DNA from: Phanerodontia chrysosporium
Taxonomy: Eukaryota; Basidiomycota; Agaricomycetes; Polyporales; Phanerochaetaceae
NCBI GenBank assembly: GCA_001910725.1
Contig: MJGA01000052.1
Coordinates: forward strand, 51,112 to 115,111
Direction: 5' to 3'
Length of the DNA stretch: 64,000 nt
Shown: piece by piece, positions 30,866 through 41,556 of the stretch
Numbering within the stretch: position 1 is the stretch's first letter
Layout of the letters: every line of letters starts with the position of its first letter
Translations under genes and position numbers: made by a program
The notes under the pieces: generated by a model
Seen by the model: the letters and a program-made list of their open reading frames with translations, nothing else
Told to the model about the DNA's origin: nothing
The model's database searches: none

Positions 30866-31323
30866 ATTCTTTTTCTAGTTATTTTTGTCGGCGTCGACGT
30901 AGCGTATCACGGTGCCGTGTACCTCTACACGCCAGGTTGCTAATGTTCAATGATCTGTATAACACGGACTACCTCGTTGTTTGTTCCTACGTCTTGTAGC
31001 AAAGCCGCATTTACATCTACGACTCCTGTCCCGGTAGTGTGCAGCCGGACAGAAAATCGAAAGTTTACTCACTTTGCAGAAACAGAACAACAAGATTTTC
31101 GCAACACGCTCGGACGGTGGTTTGGATTATTCAAACACACAACGGTAATAGCATTCGATAGCAAGTAATACTAGGGTACGGTATTAACGACTGTTGGTAT
31201 CAGCGGCGCACAATCGGATATCGAATGGGGGTAAAGCAGCTGGAACAGGACAGTCAGACGTGGTGCGATATACACCGTCTAAGGGGAAGCACGCACCCGT
31301 CGAGACATCCGCACAGAGCGCGC
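30866..31323. other. Intergenic after tRNA-Ala
   Basis: The Pol III terminator T-run lies at 30868-30876. The rest is AT-richer DNA without a supported gene. Confidence 0.4.
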
Positions 31324-32084
31324 TTAGGCCTGGATGCCAAAGAGGGTGATGAGCACGTTGATGCGGAGGCTGAGGACGACGGAGAGGATGCCGCCGACGA
31401 GCGCGAGGATGGCGGGGACGAGGCCGCCGAGGAGGCCACCGACGAGGGCAAGGACAGCGTGCAGGAGCGAGCCGACGAGTTCACTGGGCGTGTGCGTTAG
31501 CAAAGGTCGCGGTGGAACACGTTCTCGCGGACACTCACCCGACAGCGACGAGCAGGGGCATGATGTCGCCGATGGCGCCACCGGCGACGGCGAGGACGGC
31601 GCCGAGGGCGGCAAAGACGAGGTTGACGAGGTCCGCGACGAGCTTGGCGAGCTCCTGGACGGTGACCTGGGCGGTGCCGTCGACGTTGGCGAGGATGGTC
31701 GCGACGTCCTTGCCGACGAGCGCGTTGACCTCCGAGACGGCGGTGCCGAGGATCGTCTTGATGTCGTTCACGACGGGCGTGAGCACGTCGACGGTGCAGT
31801 TCTGGGGGGTGATGAACTCTGCGGGGCGCGGTCAGCAGGGGGGGCGCGAGGGGCGCGGGAGGGCACGCACGGAGCTTCTGCACGACAGGCGTGATGGTCA
31901 CGGTGGTGGTCTGGATGACCTGGGCGACGCTGACGACCTGGACGTCGCGGACGTTGTGCTTGAGGCCCTCGGCGAGGGAGGTGAGGCCGGCGGCGCCGTG
32001 GCTCTGTGGCGCGGGGGCGGCCATGGCGGAGAGGGCGCCAAAGGCAAGGGTGGCGACGGTGGCAAGGGACTTGAAGGAGAGCAT
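31324..32084 (-). CDS. Small secreted / hydrophobic protein of unknown function
   Basis: ATG 32084, introns 31870-31820 (51 nt) and 31538-31484 (55 nt, GTGAGT donor, GCTAACG branch site), stop at 31324. The protein begins with a signal peptide (MLSFKSLATVATLAFGALSAMAAP), then a soluble helical middle (DVLTPVVNDIKTILGTAVSEVNALVGKD split over two motifs) and a C-terminal third of Gly/Leu/Val-rich hydrophobic stretches (FAALGAVLAVAGGAIGDIM; ALVGGLLGGLVPAILALVGG). It has essentially one cysteine, so it is not a hydrophobin. Such proteins are common in Agaricomycete secretomes without known function. A TATA-like ATATAAG lies about 120 bp upstream. Confidence 0.75.
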
Positions 32085-32200
32085 TTTGAAAGGAATGTGG
32101 TGGTTGTGTGTGGGTATTGGAGGAGAGGCGCGGAGGACGGGGCTCGAGGAAGAGAGGACGCTGGAGGCGAAGATGGAGAGCACCGCACCGCACCGAGCAG

Positions 32201-32208
32201 CTTATATC
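32201..32208 (-). promoter_or_regulatory. TATA box of the secreted-protein gene
   Basis: On the minus strand GATATAAG lies about 120 bp before the ATG at 32084. Confidence 0.5.
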
Positions 32209-32214
32209 CCTGCG

Positions 32215-33195
32215 CAGAGGAGGCAGCGACGTCATGCGCGCCCCGGATGTCGCGCGAGACGGATGACGGGGGCGAAACGCGAAGCTAGTGCCGTCGAAGG
32301 GTCCGAAGGAAGTCCTCCATCGCGACGCATCTGTTGCTACTCCCCGGCTGCACGGTGCTCGCAGCTCCACCCCCAGGCGGCACGTGCCACTGCAGTCTTC
32401 ACCTCACCCGGGTGTGCACCGCGTCCGACGACACGTACAGTATGTCGCCAAATCCCGCTTGCGTCGTCCAGCGAGCCGTCGCGCGTGTGCGCGTCACCCG
32501 GCGGCCGTGCCAAAAATTGCGCAGAGAAGACCCCGGGCGGTGACGACGCAGCGAGCGATCGCGCGCGAGAAGGCAGGACGCAGTGTGCACGACGTGGAGC
32601 AGCGGGCGATGGGGCTGATGCGCGCGAGCAGAAGTGAAACTCCGTCGGGTCGTCATGTCGCTGCGATTGGCTGGACGTTTAGACTGGCGGCCGCAGGAAA
32701 CAGAGGTCCCCGCCCTAAGCGATTCGGACGCTACGTCAGGAATGGATCGGGGGTGCGCGCCGAGGGATGTCTGTGTGAAGAGTGCCCGTTGCTTCGCAGC
32801 TCGATGTTTGAACGAGGGGGACGAGATGGACAACACCCGTCCCATACCAGCTGGAATAAAGCAAACCTGCGCTGGTCAGCATAGCGTGGCTTGTTGCATC
32901 GGTGAGTCTCCGCGACGCTGCCGCTGCGGAGGACGCAGAGGAAAGTGCTCCGGTTGCGATGGGGCCAACGTTGATCCGTGTAGGTCCCACCACGCCTATT
33001 CCCAAAACGGAAGCAGCCCCTCGGCAAGCTCCGTGCGCACTCGCTTGAGTGGCAGTTGCGCTTGCCACGAGTTCATTCTGCAGCAACCATCGAAGCCACG
33101 AGGGTGGATGACCACCACCACCAGCAATAAAACATCAGTGTTCCGAGGGTAATAAAAGTACTCTACATAGCCCAAGCTGGGCAGCGGAAAGCCGT
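32215..33195. other. Intergenic region without supported gene
   Basis: Close to 1 kb of GC-rich DNA between the secreted-protein promoter and the stop of the hydrolase gene. Open frames occur on both strands, but none shows a conserved pattern or intron-joined continuation. Confidence 0.4.
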
Positions 33196-34801
33196 CTAAA
33201 GAGGCCTCTCCGCCTCGGCCGCCGCACGCATATCCTCGAGCTCGAGGCCGCGGATAAACTCGGCGATGGCGGCCCAGTAGCCCGGCTGGACACAGGTGTC
33301 GTCTGCAGCGACGCGTCAGCACCACGCCCGGCACACCCCAACGCACGGCGCCACTCACTGTGCGTGCCGCTCTCGAACTCGAGGAAGCGGCTCCCGCTGC
33401 CCGGCGGCGGCGGCGGGATCTTGCCGTCGGGGTCGGGCGCAACGCCTGCGGGGCCGGGCTCCTGCGCGTCGGCCGCGCCGTCGCGCCGGCGCACGAGCTC
33501 CCACAGCCCGCGCATGTGCTCGCGCGGCACGACCTCGTCCTGCGCGCCGCTCAGCAGCAGCAGCGGCACCCGCCGCGGGAGCAGCGCGATCTTGGACGCG
33601 CTGTCCCACTTCTGGTGGCACAGGAACGCGAACGGCCCGAGCAGCGGCAGCGCGGACGGCACGAGGCGCGGCAGCGACAGGAACGTGTTCTCGAGGACGA
33701 GCGCCCGGATCTGCGCGGCGTGTCAGCGTGTCAGTGAGCTGGACGGGCAAGGAGTGTACCGCGAGTGGGTTGCGGCTCGCGAGGTCGATCGAGACCGCCC
33801 CGCCGATAGACTGGCCGTAGAGGATCTGCGGCTGCGTCAGCAGGGAGAACAGCAGCAGAGGACCCAACGCACGACGGGTGTCTTGGACAGCACAGGGTGA
33901 GAGGCGATGTAGTCGAGCCCCGCCTGTGCGTCCATCTTGATGCCTGGAGCAAGCTCGTGACGATGCAGCCGTTCTAGGAACCGCGGCAAGACATACCTTT
34001 CTCCGAGGGACTGCCCTCGCTCAGGCCGTACCTGCGTCACCAGCGTCAGTCTCCGCCAGGCATACAAGTCTAGAGAGAGCGGACGCACCCGCGGTAGCAC
34101 ATCATGAGCACGTTGCAGCGCATCTTGAGGAAGAAGACGCGCGCGAGCGGGATGCGGTGCCCGAGGTTCCCGCCGTTCCCGTGGAACATGACCACCGTCG
34201 GGCGCGTCGCCGCGAACTGCCCGCCACACACGCATGCACACACAGCCACGCACATCGCGCGTCAGCACGTCACGCAACAGCGCGCGAGAGGGCAAGGGGA
34301 GCACTCGCCTCGTCGTCGGACATGCCCTCCGCGCCCGACACGCCCGCAGCCTCGGGCTGCGGCAGCGCGCGCGCCTGCTGGAGCAGGTAGCACCGCAGGC
34401 GCACGCCGTCCTGGGCGGTGAGCTCGACGTCCGCGTACGCGAGCCCGAAGCGGTCCGGCGTCGGCACGTCTGCGCGCGGCCACGTCCTCGGGGTCAGCGC
34501 GCGTGCGGCGGGAGAGGCGGACACGTCAGCGACACTTGCCTGTGCGCGAGCCCGGCGGGAACGCGGAGGGGTAGATGAGGTAGTTCTGCCCGTAGTACAG
34601 CAGCCCGAAGCCTGGCCGCGCTCGGTCAGTCCGGTGCCCATTTGCCCCGTGTGCGCGGCGGGTGCGTACCGACGGTGGAGAGCCCGGCCGCAGTAGCGGC
34701 GGCGCCCTGTGTGCGGGCGCGGTGAGCAACCGGGGCAGAAGCCGCGCTGTTTTGGAGTCTACCTTTGCGAGAGACTGCACTGAAGGCAAGAAGTTGGACA
34801 T
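33196..34801 (-). CDS. BEM46/ABHD13-like alpha/beta hydrolase
   Basis: Start ATG 34801 (MSNFLPSVQSLAKVD), stop 33196, about six short introns. Key pieces in order: GFGLLYYGQNYLIYPSAFP, a membrane-proximal N-terminus; PTVVMFHGNGGN, the oxyanion-hole motif; NVLMMCYRGYG; ILYGQSIGGAVSIDLA with the nucleophile Ser in GxSxG; LLLLSGAQDEVVP with the acid Asp; and GTH...DDTCVQPGYW with the catalytic His. This is the pattern of BEM46 in fungi and ABHD13 in animals, membrane-anchored hydrolases linked in Neurospora to polarity and plasma membrane/ER sites. The exact substrate is unknown. Two insertions rich in Ala/Pro/Glu are lineage-specific. Confidence 0.88.
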
Positions 34802-35613
34802 TGCTGCGTCTTGCGGTTTGCCGAACAGGCCAGTTGTTGTGGAAGAAACGGCGCGCGACTTACTGCTGTCAACTTCGGGTAAACTCCACTTTGTTACACG
34901 GGCGTCTACTGGATAAGACGGGTAAGTAAGCCGATGGGTTATGAGACGCCTTGCTCTCTATTATGTAATTCTATTCATTAGGTCTGCCTTGGAGATTGCG
35001 TTTCTTGACTCTCGACCTCCCCCATGTCTTGCGATACGGGACAACGACGAGGGCGACCACAAGGTTGCTCAAGACGCAAATATTGTACACTGTTGTCTGC
35101 ACCCTCAACGCTATTCGCCCCGCCCCGTCCTCCTGAGACGTGTTCGCCGACCTGCTCCTTCGCGGCGACGCGAGATTGTAAACTGCTCTCCCTTCCACTC
35201 ACGTCGGCAAAGTTCGTAAGAACGTTCATCGTTCCATCTGTTGCTCTCGACCCCGACGTTTGTGCAGCTGCGCATGCATGTGTGCAGTCGGTGATCGTCT
35301 CACGTAGTATCAGCATCGACGCCTCCCGCGATTCTATCATCTCCCACGTCGACCTTCGAGTCGCCTCCACTGCGATGTCAACCAGCGTTGAGCACCTGCG
35401 TTCTCCGTCGGCAGTAGACGCTTACTTTCTCCATGCATTGCATGGAGAGAAATTCACGCCCTATTTACATGTAATCACCATGTGCTGAGAAAGTATCAGT
35501 GCCGTCGGTCCAAATGCAACCACTGTTATCATTGCCGCATTGGTCATCCAAGCCCTGCATGCCCTTGAGCTGGTCTACAGAACGAAGGACCTTCGAGTAC
35601 TGCCATCTGCCTC
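34802..35613. other. Intergenic region
   Basis: About 0.8 kb between the hydrolase start and the stop of the next minus-strand gene. A TGCATGCATGTGTGCAG repeat-like patch lies near 35268-35287. No supported gene. Confidence 0.4.
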
Positions 35614-37310
35614 CTACCCGCCCGTCGCCATCCAGCTCGGCCTGCGCCTCACCCTCGGCGGTGGCACAGCAGGCGCAGGCAGCGGGCCGTCCCCGTCCGC
35701 AGCTTGACGGACGCGGGAAGCCTGGGCGGCGAGGTACATGCGCTCACTGAGCGCCTGGAACGCGTCCTCGATGGCGCGCGCGCGCAGCATCGCGCGCACC
35801 GCGGGCGGCTGCAGCTCCTCGGCGGGGCCGTGCGCGGCGTACGGGTACCACCCGTCGCGCATCGCGCGCAGGAGCATCACGAGGCCCGCGTCGCACGCCG
35901 CCTGCGCGAGCGGCGTGCGCAGGCGCGCGAGCGCGGTGAACACGAGCACGGCGCGGTCCGCGAGGTGCGGCGGGAGCGCGTCGGCGGGCTGCGTCGAGCG
36001 GTACGCGGCGTCTGTGTAGAGCCTCTGGACCTTGCAGAGGGCCGTTTTCTCGTCATCAGTCCTGTGCGAGGACGTCAGTAATGAGCCTGCCAGAGGGAGG
36101 AGGGACGCACGGGAAGGGGTTGAGCCACTTGATCATGGAGGCAAAGATGTCGCGTGCGAGCGCGCGGTCTGTGTCCTCAAGGACGACTTCCTCAAACACC
36201 GCCGTGAAGGGCACGCAGAGCGCGACGAGCCGCAGACAGATGAGGCCGAGCGCTCGCTTGTCTTCGTCGGTTACCAGATCACATCTGTACGCTGTTGAGC
36301 ACTGAGGCAGGCTGCAATCTCGGAGTCGACGCACCTATAGAGGTCCACGAGCACGGTGACCGCCTGCTTCAAATGTGTGCGCCACTGTTCGGTGTTGCTC
36401 GATGCGAGTGAGCGGACAAGGGTGCGCGCGAAGGGCTCGCGCGCGGCGGTCCACGCGCGACTGACTAGCGAGCCCTCGTGGGCACCCAGCATGCCGTCCA
36501 CCTCGCTCAGCCGCGCCGCACATAGCCAGCCAAAATCCACGCTCTCGACAATGTGCTTCTCGTTCGAGCATGCGAGTCCAACCACGGTCCAGAACACCGG
36601 GATGAACTGCGAGATGTGTGGCCGGGCGGTGCCTCCGGGGCCCGAGGGCGGAGCGGACTGCGCAGCGGACCAGACATGACGGAACCAGGGTACGACCGTG
36701 GACGGGACAGCCCGCAAGCGGGCGCTGGCGAGGTGGACGAGGAAGAGCCAGAACGGCGGCACGCTGGGAGGCTCGTGCGGGTCATCGCGCGGCACCGACA
36801 CGAGTGTGCGGAGGATAGGCGTCGTCTGCCCGACAAAGTCTCCGCGGTATCGGCGCTTTTGGGTGAAGTTGTGCACGTCCTGGACGAGCCGCGCAGCGAG
36901 CGGCGATGGCCGCGCTGTGAGCATGTCGCCCACATACGCACTCGAGATGCGGCAGAAGAGATACGCCCGTGTCTCGGCGTTGCGTCCGTGGCCGAGCACG
37001 CCCTCCGGGAGGCGTCGGAGGGCTGTCGCAACGACGAAGTCGATGTCCCGCTCTACGGTCGCGGCGGGCTGCACGGCGTCGTGCACGACTTCCAGCGCAG
37101 CCGCCGTAGGCGCGTGGTCTGAGGGTGTGTCCGTCCAGCGTTCGGCCTCGGGTGGGTGGTGCACATCTGCCCAGACGTCTGGTTCCTTCCGCTCATCGCG
37201 CAGACACGCACATTCTACGAACGCCTGTATGTCGTTAAAGTCGTCTTCATCAAGTGCAATCGTCTGGAGGGCATTCTCGCATTCATAGTAGCCTACGACA
37301 TTCGTTTTTG
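35614..37310 (-). CDS. Hypothetical protein, large helical
   Basis: Main exon about 37310-36290, then further exons after short introns down to the stop at 35614. The exon start is uncertain: the frame opens after a TGA near 37320 and no ATG precedes NVVGYYECENALQTIALDEDD, so a short upstream exon is likely. The product (over 450 residues) is rich in Ala/Leu/Arg helix with repeated pairs of hydrophobic helices (RRLPEGVLGHGRNAETRAYLF; LVHLASARLRAVPS), which suggests an armadillo/HEAT-like fold, but I see no recognised domain. The C-terminus is a low-complexity Pro/Arg/Ala tail. No function is proposed. Confidence 0.6.
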
Positions 37311-37845
37311 GCCCTAGGCTATATGGACATCAGTGGACATTTACCCCGCAACGCGAGACGCGGACGTACTAGCCCATAAAGACCCTTTGGAGCAAGCCTC
37401 TAACGAACGCATGTTCGTTTGTCTGCGCCGAAGCGAGTGTTCTCGCTAGCTCCACCGTCGAGCCGCTTGCCCAGACGGCCAAGATCGTTTTCCAGGCGTC
37501 GGCCTTGGCTTGCGCGTCAGAATGAGTACTGCTGACGGCGTTCCGGTCAACGATGACAGCTGTCGGACAGCCAAGAGCACCTACTCGTTCGCGATTGCGA
37601 TCAACGATTGAAGCCGGGAAAGCGAATCAATTGGTGTAAAATCCATGGTGTCTAGGCTCCGTTGTGAGCACTTGGGACTCGAACGCGCCGGCAGACCCAC
37701 ATACCGACTGTCCTCAAGGCAATGAAGGAGCGAAGCAGAGTCCACGTACGCAGCTTGGAGCCGGGGCAGTGCGCTAAATAGCAAGTCAAAGCTGCGGACG
37801 AGTCACATTGATACCCAACAGTCGCACAGCCTCCGTTACGCACGC
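37311..37845. other. Intergenic region
   Basis: About 535 bp with no supported gene; it may contain the missing first exon of the upstream hypothetical gene. Confidence 0.35.
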
Positions 37846-39718
37846 CTAATTATGTGCCCGCCACAACCCGCCAAGCACACAGATAAGGAGCAGGAGCGAC
37901 AGGATAGCCTGCATTACTTGTTTTGCCCGCAGGTGCCAACGCCAATGTCGTCGCGTCGTTCCGCCGCCCACTCCGAGCTCAATGTCGTGGTGCGACCTCG
38001 CAGGCGACGTGTACACGGCGAGTTCTACGAGGGCGTCCACGAACTGCGCACCGTCAAGATATGGCAGAGGCAGGAGGTTGAAGAGGTACAACGACAGCGT
38101 GAGCGTTGAGATGTAGCTGCGGCCCGTTAGCGAACAGTCGACAATGTCTCCGCGCAAACGTACCTGACCAACATGGTCACCGTGCCGGGGAGCCACAGCG
38201 GGAGGAACACGAACCGTGGCATATATGCGCTCGTCTCGACTACACGTTTGTAAGAGCAGATCCACACAGCAACCAACGGCGGGGACGCACCATCCTCGAA
38301 GAACTCTTCTCGGGGCCCGCTCCATATCGTCACCCGCCGCTCAGAGTGCCCAGGTGGGATGAACTCTACCCGCATCACCCGCTGGTCTTCGCGCAAGGAG
38401 ACGCAGGCGCTGCCCTCCGCGCAGTCTGCAGGTGCAGTGCAGCGCTTTGCCACCTCGACGTCCGGACGCAGTACCTCCAGCACTGGTGCGCACTTCTCGA
38501 CAGTGCTAGTCTTAAAGCACGCCGAGTCCGACGACGCCTCGTCTGCGCGGCAGCAGCTGTCCGACTGGTCTGGAGACATTAGCAGCAAGTGAGCCTACGC
38601 CACAGCAAAACTCACTCATGAACCATGCAGAGTCCATGCACCACCCAAGGTGCTCTGCGCCTCCGCGTCTGAGAGTCTGAGCGCCGCCCGCCGGCACGTC
38701 GTCGATCCGAGTGACCAGCGCGCCCACGGGGAGCGCCACCTGCACAGGAGAACCCTGCCTAGTCGTCAGCGAAATGCATATGTACGCAGATCTCGCTTCT
38801 CGCACCTCCTCGACCGCAGTAACAACATGCCGAGCATGCTGACGTCGCGGTAGCCGACCAATGACCAGCAGAGCGAGCCGAGTCCGACGCGCACAGCCGC
38901 CGCAAGTGCGAGCCAGAGGACGAGGTTGTGCCAGGCCCCGGCGGCGATGACGCGCAGGCGTGCACGCGGCGCCAGGGCGGAGAGGCTTCCGGAGGGGAGC
39001 GCGACGTGTGCCGAAGGCAGCAGCACGAGCAGAGACGCGCCAACATTGAGCAGAGGGACCTGCTCGCTTGGCATGGAGTCAGCGAGAGAAAGAGGGTCAG
39101 TTCGAGGATGCTCACAGCGCTGCTGCCACCGCGTGTCCGGCTTCGTGAACGACTTGCGAGATAAAGAGTGCGCCAAGGAGCAACGGCAGGTGGGACAGCG
39201 GGAGCGTCACGCCTGGGATCTGGGGCTAGGTGAGCATGGGACGAGGTGAATGAGGGTGCACGCACGAGAATCTGGACAGGCGCATCTGTGCTCGTAGTTG
39301 CTTGCACACCAAAATCTTCGACGTCGAGGGCGCGCTTTCGGAGGGCGCCCGCCGCTGGAGTAGTTGGCACGGCAAGCAGAGACGCAGTGAGCCAGAAGGC
39401 AGTCGAGCAGAGGAGGTAGATCGCCGCGAGCATGCCGAGGACACTCGCTACGCTGCCGGCATCATAGAATGCACATACAACATGTTTCCAGAGAGCATGG
39501 GTGCCCTTTGCAAAGCGCTGCGAGAGGCGGTCATGAGCATCGTTAAACTGTGTGGTCTCGACGTGAAGGTATGCGTGCTTGAGGGTCACATCGACGCGTC
39601 GGCGCCGTGCGGGCGTCAGCGAGGGCAGGATAGTCTTGTTCGCCTGTCTTCGCGCGTAGACATGGTGCAGAGCGTGCACGGTGGCCCAGAAGACGGCGAG
39701 CACGACGAGCAGCGGCAT
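37846..39718 (-). CDS. Site-2 protease (SREBP-type intramembrane metalloprotease)
   Basis: ATG 39718 (MPLLVVLAVFWATVHALHHVYA), stop at 37846, several short introns; intron 39265-39220 joins DAPVQIL to IPGVTLPLSHLP. The zinc site is ISQVVHEAGHAVAAA (HExxH); the second conserved element, LFNLLPLPYLDGAQFVDAL (N..P..DG), lies near the C-terminus. Between them is a region with GSPVQVALPVGALVTRIDD, like the PDZ-type insert, and several membrane spans (VLGMLAAIYLLCSTAFWL; FVFLPLWLPGTVTMLV). S2P cleaves membrane-bound transcription factors such as SREBP in the Golgi, in fungi for sterol and hypoxia response. It is head-to-head with YKT6, 199 bp apart. Confidence 0.87.
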
Positions 39719-39917
39719 GGGCGTGAGCGAGAGCGAGAGAGCGGGCGGCGAGCGCGCTCGTCCATGCGGGACCCACGTGGCGGGAGCGGGGTGCGCGCTC
39801 GCGGCTGCACGACGCCGTCACCGACCACGACCTCCTCCTCCTCATCTGTTTTCTTTCTCTTTCACTCTCGGATTGCTACATATCGAACATATTCTCTACT
39901 ACTCTTACGCCCTAATC
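39719..39917. promoter_or_regulatory. Shared divergent promoter, S2P / YKT6
   Basis: 199 bp between the two ATGs. A CT-rich run (ttttctttctctttcactctc, near 39850) lies about 60 bp before the YKT6 start, typical of fungal core promoters. Confidence 0.5.
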
Positions 39918-40720
39918 ATGAAGATCTTTGCACTCTCCGTCGTCCTCGCCCCGCCGCACCAGCCGTCGACCGTCCTCAGCAGCGCCTCCGACCTCTCGTC
40001 CTTCTCATTCTACCAGCGCGGCTCCGTCAGCGAGTTCCTGACCTTCTTCACCAAGACGATCGCGGAACGCACGCCGCAGGGCCAGCGGCAGAGTGTCCAG
40101 GAGAACACTTACACTGCGCATGTCTACAACCGGGGTGGGGCAGAGCAGCTCGCTGGTGAGTATCCGCCCGTTGTTGCCTCGCCCAAGGGAGCGTGCTGAC
40201 CTGCGGCAAAGCCGTCATCATCACCGACCAAGAATACCCCGTCCGCCCGGCCTTCTCGCTTTTGACGAAGCTGTTGGACGACTTTACCGCCAAGATACCC
40301 CAGACTTCGTTTTCGAACCCGGCGGGGATCAGCTTCCCCGAGATCAACAGCTACCTGCAGAAGTACCAGGACCCACGGCAGGCGGACGCGATCATGCGGG
40401 TGCAGCAGGAGCTGGACGAGACGAAGATCGTGCTGGTGCGTCGTTCGCGAGTGCCGTGCATCCCTTTGTGGATGCTGATGTGGGGCCCCGCGCCCGGTTG
40501 TGCAGCACAAGACGATCGAGTCCGTGCTCGAGCGCGGCGAGAAGCTGAATGACCTCGTCGATCGGTCGAACGCCCTGTCGGCGCAGAGCAAGATGTTCTA
40601 CAAGACCGCAAAGAAGGTGCGCCTGTGCTTCTCCATCCCGCGCTCGTCGCGATGGGCTCTGCGTTCATCTCGTGCTAACCCCGCCTACGCTAGCAAAACT
40701 CGTGCTGTGTGGTGATGTAG
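39918..40720 (+). CDS. YKT6: Synaptobrevin-like SNARE YKT6
   Basis: Four exons: 39918-40155, 40212-40435, 40506-40616, 40694-40720, all introns GT-AG. The protein (about 200 residues, the usual length) has the longin domain ([12 protein letters not shown] ... [17 protein letters not shown]), the R-SNARE coil ([26 protein letters not shown] split across the intron, with the central Arg in LERGEKL) and a C-terminus QNSCCVVM. The last Cys is the CAAX prenylation site and the Cys before it the palmitoylation site, as in yeast Ykt6 (CCIIM). It has no transmembrane helix. It mediates ER-Golgi, intra-Golgi, vacuolar and autophagosomal fusion. The last exon is only 27 nt. Confidence 0.97.
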
Positions 40721-41556
40721 ACTATACGAATGGCTCTGACGGACATCATGATACATTGACCCTGCCCGCCCGTGGTTCTCCCACTACGTACGCTATATTC
40801 ACGTTGTTCTTGTCTCGAAAGCGCGCGCCCGCATGCCGTGCACAGCCTCCGGACGTTCGAACAATCCGACTTCCAAGGAACGGTGAGTTGCAATTGCGAG
40901 GCCAAGTGAGGCATCGTATGTGTCCTCGGGATAGATCACGAATAGCGGCGTGAGCGAGCAAGCGGGTACAAGCTAACGGCTTTGTTTCAGGACTGGACGG
41001 GTATAATCCCTATCAGTGATGGCACCTCGGTGCAGTGCCTTGTGTGCGAATTCGATGCGCCGCACGTCAGCCGCGGTGCACCTGGGGAATGTGCGGATGA
41101 AATGGTGTGTAGGCTCGGACAGAGCCTCGCCGGGTCCCGTTAATAATTGGCCTGCGATCGCTCGCCTTCGCAAGCGGAGACCGCTGGCCAAGCGTGCGCT
41201 GGTCGTCTCGGGCCTCGCCACGCTCGGTCTGGCGTCCCGTCCTTGGCCTCCGCGCTGCTGCTCGCCCCGCGCCCCCACTCCGGAGGATCAATCTGCGGTG
41301 GCTAGCGTGGGGCCTTGTTCCGGCGCCTGCACTGGCTTTGCGATGACAGCAGCGCGACGAACATTGCTGCAAGGTTCTGTCGGCGGTGTGCGGCCTGCCC
41401 CATGCACCGCTGCGTGTTGGCTGATACCATTGCATCTTCCGCAGATGCTATTCATGTCGCTATATAAGGCCCAACCATGCTCCGTCGACCCTCACAATCC
41501 ATCTCTTCTCTCCCTGCTTTTGTTTCATACCCAACTAACTACTTATTGATATCATC
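40721..41556. other. Intergenic region with Ppo promoter
   Basis: 836 bp between the YKT6 stop and the Ppo ATG. The right end holds a TATA box at 41461. No gene supported; the open frames are not conserved patterns. Confidence 0.45.
41461..41468 (+). promoter_or_regulatory. TATA box of the Ppo oxygenase gene
   Basis: TATATAAG, 96 bp before the ATG at 41557, followed by a CT-rich leader (ccatctcttctctccctgc). It suggests a regulated, TATA-dependent promoter. Confidence 0.7.

Noticed and set aside
31324..32084. Hydrophobin
   Set aside because: Signal peptide and hydrophobic character fit, but the eight-cysteine pattern is absent.
37660..37720. tRNA-like GTTCGAGTC on the minus strand
   Set aside because: The T-stem does not pair and no acceptor or anticodon arm can be drawn.
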